From: JABAYQ01 sp018608925
GTDB lineage: Bacteria > Bacteroidota > Bacteroidia > Flavobacteriales > UBA7312
Reading direction: 5' to 3'
Length of the DNA: 64,000 nt
NCBI GenBank assembly: GCA_037625715.1
Contig: JASJHQ010000035.1
Coordinates: 62,001 to 126,000, forward strand
How positions within the stretch are numbered: the first letter of the stretch is position 1; the number at the start of each line of letters is the position of its first letter. The notes beneath the pieces are model-generated. The model worked only from the letters and a program-made list of their open reading frames with translations, ran no database searches and had not been told where the DNA came from. The position numbers and the translations under genes were made by a program. Shown piece after piece: positions 60,058 to 64,000 of the stretch.

Positions 60058-62610
60058 ATGGCTGAAGGAGAAAAAATTATTGCTATAAATATTGAGGATG
60101 AAATGAAGTCAAAGTACATCGATTATTCGATGTCTGTTATTGTTTCTAGAGCTCTTCCTGATGTTAGAGATGGGTTAAAACCTGTTCACCGTAGAGTTTT
60201 GTTTGGAATGAACGAATTAGGTGTTGCATCAAACAAAGCTTACAAAAAGTCTGCCCGTATTGTTGGGGAGGTTTTAGGTAAGTTTCACCCACACGGTGAC
60301 TCCTCTGTATACGATACTATGGTACGTATGGCCCAAGAATGGTCTTTGAGATATATGTTGGTAGATGGCCAAGGTAACTTTGGTTCTATTGATGGTGATA
60401 GTCCTGCCGCCATGCGTTATACTGAAGCGAGATTAAGAAAAACTGCTGAAGAATTACTTTCAGATATAGATAAAAATACGGTTGATTATCAATTAAACTT
60501 TGATGATGCAATTAAAGAGCCTGTAGTATTGCCAGCTCGTATTCCTAACTTGTTGTGTAATGGAACGTCTGGTATTGCTGTTGGTATGGCTACAAACATG
60601 CCTCCACACAACCTTACTGAGGTGGTAGATGCTACTATAGCATACATTAACAATAGAGATATTGACATTGCAGGTTTAATGCAGCATATAAAAGCTCCTG
60701 ATTTTCCAACAGGTGGAATTATCTACGGATACGATGGTGTTAAGAGCGCATTCGAAACTGGTAGAGGAAGAGTTGTTATTAGAGCAAAAACTAGTTTTGA
60801 AGTAGTAGGAAATAGAGAGGCTATAGTTGTTTCAGAGATACCATACATGGTAAATAAAGCTGAAATGATTAAGAAAACTGCAGACTTAGTAAACTCTAAA
60901 AGACTAGAGGGTATTCATGATATTCGTGATGAGTCTGATAGAAATGGTATGAGAGTTGTTTATGAATTAAAAAGAGATGCAATTCCTAATATTGTTCTTA
61001 ACAAGCTTTTTAAATATACTCAACTACAGTCCTCATTCAGTGTAAATAATATTGCACTTGTTAAAGGGCGTCCTGAGCAATTAAACGTAAAAGAAATAAT
61101 TGGTCATTACGTAGAACACAGACATGAAGTTGTTGTAAGAAGAACTCAGTTTGAATTAGATCAGGCGGAAAAAAGAGCTCACATATTAGAAGGATTACTT
61201 ATTGCTTTAGATAATCTTGATGCTGTTATCTCTTTAATTAGATCTTCTAAAACTCCTGAAGAAGCTAGAAATGGCTTGATAAAAACATTCTCATTAACCG
61301 AAATTCAGGCTAGAGCAATTCTTGATTTAAGATTGCAAAAACTTACTGGTCTTGAAAGAGACAAGATCAAGGCAGAATTTGATGAACTAATGAAAACAAT
61401 CGCAGGCTTAAAAGAAATTTTAGGTGATGAAGGTATCAGAATGGACATTATTAAGTCTGAGCTAAACGAAGTAAAAGAAAAGTTTGGTGACGAAAGAAGA
61501 TCCGTTATAGAATATGCTGGTGGTGACTTCCGAATTGAAGATATGATTCCTGATGAAGAGGTAGTTATTACAATATCTCATTTAGGTTACGTTAAAAGAA
61601 CTAATCTTACCGAATACAAATCTCAAAATAGAGGAGGAGTAGGAGCAAGAGGGGTTACTACAAGAGATGCTGACTTCTTACAAGAAGTATTTGTTGCTAA
61701 CAACCATGATTACATGCTATTCTTCACTGAAAAAGGTAAGTGTTTCTGGTTAAGAGTATTCGAAATTCCTGAAGGTGCTAAAACATCCAAAGGACGAGCT
61801 ATTCAGAACATGATTAATATTCCTTCTGACGATAGAGTAATGGCATACATTAACACTAAAGATTTAAAAGATGAAGAATACATCTCAAATCATTACGTAG
61901 TAATGTGTACTGTTAAAGGACAAATTAAGAAAACTCCTTTAGTTTCTTATTCTAAGCCAAGACAAAACGGAATTAACGCAATTACTATTAGAGAAGGCGA
62001 TCAGTTGCTAGAAGCTAAATTAACTACTGGTAATTCTCAAATCATGATGGCTGTTAAATCTGGTAAAGCTATCCGATTTGAAGAAGAGAAAGTTAGACCT
62101 ATGGGTAGAACAGCTTCAGGTGTAAGAGGAGTAACCCTTGCAAACGATAAAGATGAAGTTGTTGGAATGATTTGTGTTGATGACTTTAACTCTGATGTAC
62201 TTGTTGTTTCAGAAAACGGATACGGAAAGCGTTCTAGCATTGAAGATTACAGAATTACTAATAGAGGAGGTAAGGGTGTTAAAACTATTAACGTTACCGA
62301 AAAAACTGGTAATCTTATATCTCTTAAAAATGTTAATGATGAAAACGACTTAATGGTTGTTAATAAATCAGGTATAACCATTCGTATTTCTGTTGCTGAC
62401 CTAAGACAAATGGGAAGAGCGACTCAAGGAGTTAGAATTATTAAACTTAGAGGAGAAGATTCGATTGCTGCAGTTGCAAAAGTTCCTGCTTCAACAGAAG
62501 AAGAGTCTACTGATGATATTGACACTACTATTGTTTCTGAAAACAATACTGATATTAGTGAAAATAAAACAGACGTTTCGGATGATAACACACCGGAAAC
62601 TCAAGAGTAA
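60058..62610 (+). CDS. gyrA: DNA gyrase subunit A
   Basis: Breaks and rejoins DNA in negative supercoiling. The 850-residue protein has the catalytic Tyr121 in AMRYTEARL and the quinolone region HPHGDSSVYDT with Ser82 and Asp86, matching the sensitive E. coli pattern (S83, D87). The C-terminal pinwheel has a GyrA-box-like QNRGGVG instead of the usual QRRGGKG, with a second related NRGGKG in a later blade. It ends in an acidic tail with repeated ENNTDISENKTDVSDDNT. It has its own terminator. Confidence 0.97.
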   Translation: MAEGEKIIAINIEDEMKSKYIDYSMSVIVSRALPDVRDGLKPVHRRVLFGMNELGVASNKAYKKSARIVGEVLGKFHPHGDSSVYDTMVRMAQEWSLRYMLVDGQGNFGSIDGDSPAAMRYTEARLRKTAEELLSDIDKNTVDYQLNFDDAIKEPVVLPARIPNLLCNGTSGIAVGMATNMPPHNLTEVVDATIAYINNRDIDIAGLMQHIKAPDFPTGGIIYGYDGVKSAFETGRGRVVIRAKTSFEVVGNREAIVVSEIPYMVNKAEMIKKTADLVNSKRLEGIHDIRDESDRNGMRVVYELKRDAIPNIVLNKLFKYTQLQSSFSVNNIALVKGRPEQLNVKEIIGHYVEHRHEVVVRRTQFELDQAEKRAHILEGLLIALDNLDAVISLIRSSKTPEEARNGLIKTFSLTEIQARAILDLRLQKLTGLERDKIKAEFDELMKTIAGLKEILGDEGIRMDIIKSELNEVKEKFGDERRSVIEYAGGDFRIEDMIPDEEVVITISHLGYVKRTNLTEYKSQNRGGVGARGVTTRDADFLQEVFVANNHDYMLFFTEKGKCFWLRVFEIPEGAKTSKGRAIQNMINIPSDDRVMAYINTKDLKDEEYISNHYVVMCTVKGQIKKTPLVSYSKPRQNGINAITIREGDQLLEAKLTTGNSQIMMAVKSGKAIRFEEEKVRPMGRTASGVRGVTLANDKDEVVGMICVDDFNSDVLVVSENGYGKRSSIEDYRITNRGGKGVKTINVTEKTGNLISLKNVNDENDLMVVNKSGITIRISVADLRQMGRATQGVRIIKLRGEDSIAAVAKVPASTEEESTDDIDTTIVSENNTDISENKTDVSDDNTPETQE

Positions 62611-62640
62611 ATAACACTGCTTATTTATTTCATTTTTTAA

Positions 62641-62668
62641 AAAGCGACATAGCCTGTCGCTTTTTTTT
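62641..62668 (+). terminator. gyrA terminator
   Basis: The 9-bp stem AAAGCGACA (62641-62649) / TGTCGCTTT (62655-62663) has a 5-base loop and a run of eight T, 30 bases past the gyrA stop. The T-run leads straight into the -7 box of the next gene. Confidence 0.92.
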
Positions 62669-62675
62669 ATATTTG
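62668..62675 (+). promoter_or_regulatory. -7 box TATATTTG for the M16 peptidase gene
   Basis: Exact TAnnTTTG followed by CA, 29 bases before the ATG at 62705. It begins inside or directly after the T-tract of the gyrA terminator, so terminator and promoter are packed end to end. Confidence 0.6.
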
Positions 62676-62704
62676 CATTTTAAATTTCTAAATATTATCA
62701 TCTT

Positions 62705-64000
62705 ATGAAAAAATCATTAGGTTTATTTACCTTACTACTTTCTTGTTCTTCCTTCTTGTTTGCTCAAACGTTAGTAAACAAAATTACTCCAGTTAACGAT
62801 TATGATATTGCTTATGAAGAGTGGCAATTAGACAATGGTCTTACATTAATAATACATGAAGATCATTCTGATCCTATAGTTCATGTAGAGATGACATATC
62901 ATGTTGGTTCTAATAGAGAGCAAATTGGTATGACAGGTTTTGCTCACTTTTTTGAGCACATGATGTTTCAAGGATCAGATAATGTTGCTGATGAAGAGCA
63001 TTTCAAAATCGTTTCTGAATCTGGAGGTACGTTAAATGGTACAACCAATAGAGACAGGACTAATTACTTTGAAACTTTACCTTCTAATCAATTAGAAACA
63101 GCTTTATGGTTAGAATCTGACAGAATGGGTTTTTTCTTAGACGCTGTAACAGATAAGAAATTTGAAAACCAAAGAAATGCAGTTAAAAACGAAAAGAGTC
63201 AAAATCAAATAAATGTTCCTTACGGAATGCTTTACGAAGTAATGGGGCAGGTGTTGTATCCTAAAGGCCATCCTTATAGCTGGCCAACTATTGGTTATGT
63301 TGATGACTTAGATAGAGTTACTGTTGATGAGCTTAAAGAGTTCTTTATGAGATGGTATGGTCCAAATAACGCTTATTTAGTTATTTCTGGTGATGTAGAT
63401 CCTACAAATGTTGTAGAATTAGTAAACAAATATTTTGGCTCAATTCCTAGAGGACAAGAGGTTAGAAACTTAACAAAAAAGAAAGTAATATTAGCACAGA
63501 ACAAATACAAGAAATTTGCAGATAGAATTTATTTCCCTTTAGCTGCATTTGTTTATCCTACTGTACCTAATTACCACAGAGATGAGCCAGCTTTAGATGC
63601 TTTGGCTGATATGATGGGAGGTGGTAATAATTCTCCATTTTACAAATCATTTGTTAAAACAGAAAAAGCAGTAGACGCTTCGGTATCTCATCCTTGTGCA
63701 GAATTGTCTGGTGAGTTTATGATAAGCGTTGTGTCTTATCCTAATTTTACATTTGCGGAAACAGAAGAAGAAGTTAATACTTTGTTAAATGATTTTGAAG
63801 CTAACATTACAGATGAAGCTTTAGATCGTTTCAAATCTAAAATGAGATCAAACATTATTGATGGGCTTTCTAGTGTTGCAGGAAAAGCATCTCAACTTAC
63901 ATCTTGGGCATATTTATTAGATGAGCCATATAATTTTAGTGATGACATTAATAGATACCAAAATATTACTAAAGAAGATGTTATAAAAGTATACAAGAAA
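62705..64000 (+). CDS. M16 family zinc peptidase, 3' part missing
   Basis: The frame is open from the ATG at 62705 to the window end (432 codons). An N-terminal signal (MKKSLGLFTLLLSCSSFLFAQ) could be a Sec peptide cut after FAQ or a lipoprotein signal with LLSC. The inverted zinc motif HFFEH is at residues 81-85, within GFAHFFEHMMFQGSDN, and a downstream NAVKNEKSQN provides the third-ligand Glu region. The second domain is under way at the end. Likely a periplasmic or outer-membrane insulinase-type peptidase. Confidence 0.93.
   Translation, partial: MKKSLGLFTLLLSCSSFLFAQTLVNKITPVNDYDIAYEEWQLDNGLTLIIHEDHSDPIVHVEMTYHVGSNREQIGMTGFAHFFEHMMFQGSDNVADEEHFKIVSESGGTLNGTTNRDRTNYFETLPSNQLETALWLESDRMGFFLDAVTDKKFENQRNAVKNEKSQNQINVPYGMLYEVMGQVLYPKGHPYSWPTIGYVDDLDRVTVDELKEFFMRWYGPNNAYLVISGDVDPTNVVELVNKYFGSIPRGQEVRNLTKKKVILAQNKYKKFADRIYFPLAAFVYPTVPNYHRDEPALDALADMMGGGNNSPFYKSFVKTEKAVDASVSHPCAELSGEFMISVVSYPNFTFAETEEEVNTLLNDFEANITDEALDRFKSKMRSNIIDGLSSVAGKASQLTSWAYLLDEPYNFSDDINRYQNITKEDVIKVYKK

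Noticed and set aside
1..64000. tRNA, rRNA, CRISPR, insertion sequence, prophage or defence island
   Set aside because: Reading both strands found no clover-leaf tRNA, spaced repeats, transposase, integrase or defence genes; gene content and base use look uniform and core-like.

Overview
The window reads as chromosomal core genome of a Bacteroidota member, most likely order Flavobacteriales. The evidence is gliding ABC-transporter genes (gldF, gldG), a type IX secretion (T9SS) cargo protein with a C-terminal sorting domain, a PorD-type protein, the Bacteroidota START-like protein, AT-rich DNA, TAnnTTTG-type -7 promoter boxes, and gene starts without Shine-Dalgarno sequences. I cannot fix the genus. 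The genome looks compact: intergenic gaps are short, many genes overlap by 1-11 bases, and several convergent pairs overlap at their 3' ends. No rRNA, tRNA, CRISPR array, insertion sequence, prophage or integration site was seen, and no gene-free stretch exceeds about 200 bases.

Layout. 1-6.5 kb (minus strand): partial outer-membrane protein, dnaN, then the SAM-hydrolase / monooxygenase / gldF / gldG / DUF4340 operon. 6.6-8.5 kb (plus): phoH and purC. 8.5-16 kb: pirin, an FMN reductase, a PLP-homeostasis protein, and a minus-strand cluster ferredoxin / hypothetical / serC / serA / DUF1015 diverging from a LuxC-like acyl-CoA reductase. 16-22 kb: a beta-helix lipoprotein, L31 type B, PEP carboxykinase, DUF423, a saccharopine dehydrogenase-like protein. 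21-29.8 kb: an extended GAPDH operon with a membrane protein and a tRNA methyltransferase, then dapF / GNAT / heptaheme cytochrome-TPR / mltG / phosphohexomutase. 29.8-34.2 kb: peroxiredoxin, tag, ettA and the T9SS cargo protein. 34.2-38.7 kb: the minus-strand dnaA operon running on into an LptF/G-type permease. 38.8-42.5 kb: split 5'-nucleotidase genes, a stomatin-like protein, a thioesterase and an aquaporin. 42.5-51.4 kb: the ribD operon and the divergent prmC / ligA / DUF6913 / dapA operon, then an alpha-oxoamine synthase. 51.4-64 kb: bamD / rpoZ / coaBC / porD / recN, fabI, clpC, gyrA and a partial M16 peptidase.

The genes cover replication and repair (dnaA, dnaN, gyrA, ligA, recN, tag), envelope assembly (bamD, LptF/G, mltG, porD, gldFG), amino acid and DAP supply (serA, serC, dapA, dapF), cofactors (ribD, coaBC), fatty acids (fabI) and central carbon metabolism (gap, pckA).

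I found no clearly novel multi-gene system. The best leads are small-scale. A strong intrinsic terminator lies inside the signal-peptide codons of the gene after the ferredoxin. -7 boxes directly abut the start codons of dapF, ribD and two others, suggesting leaderless mRNAs. A perfect AT palindrome and an inverted repeat lie upstream of dnaA. A large inverted repeat lies between clpC and gyrA.
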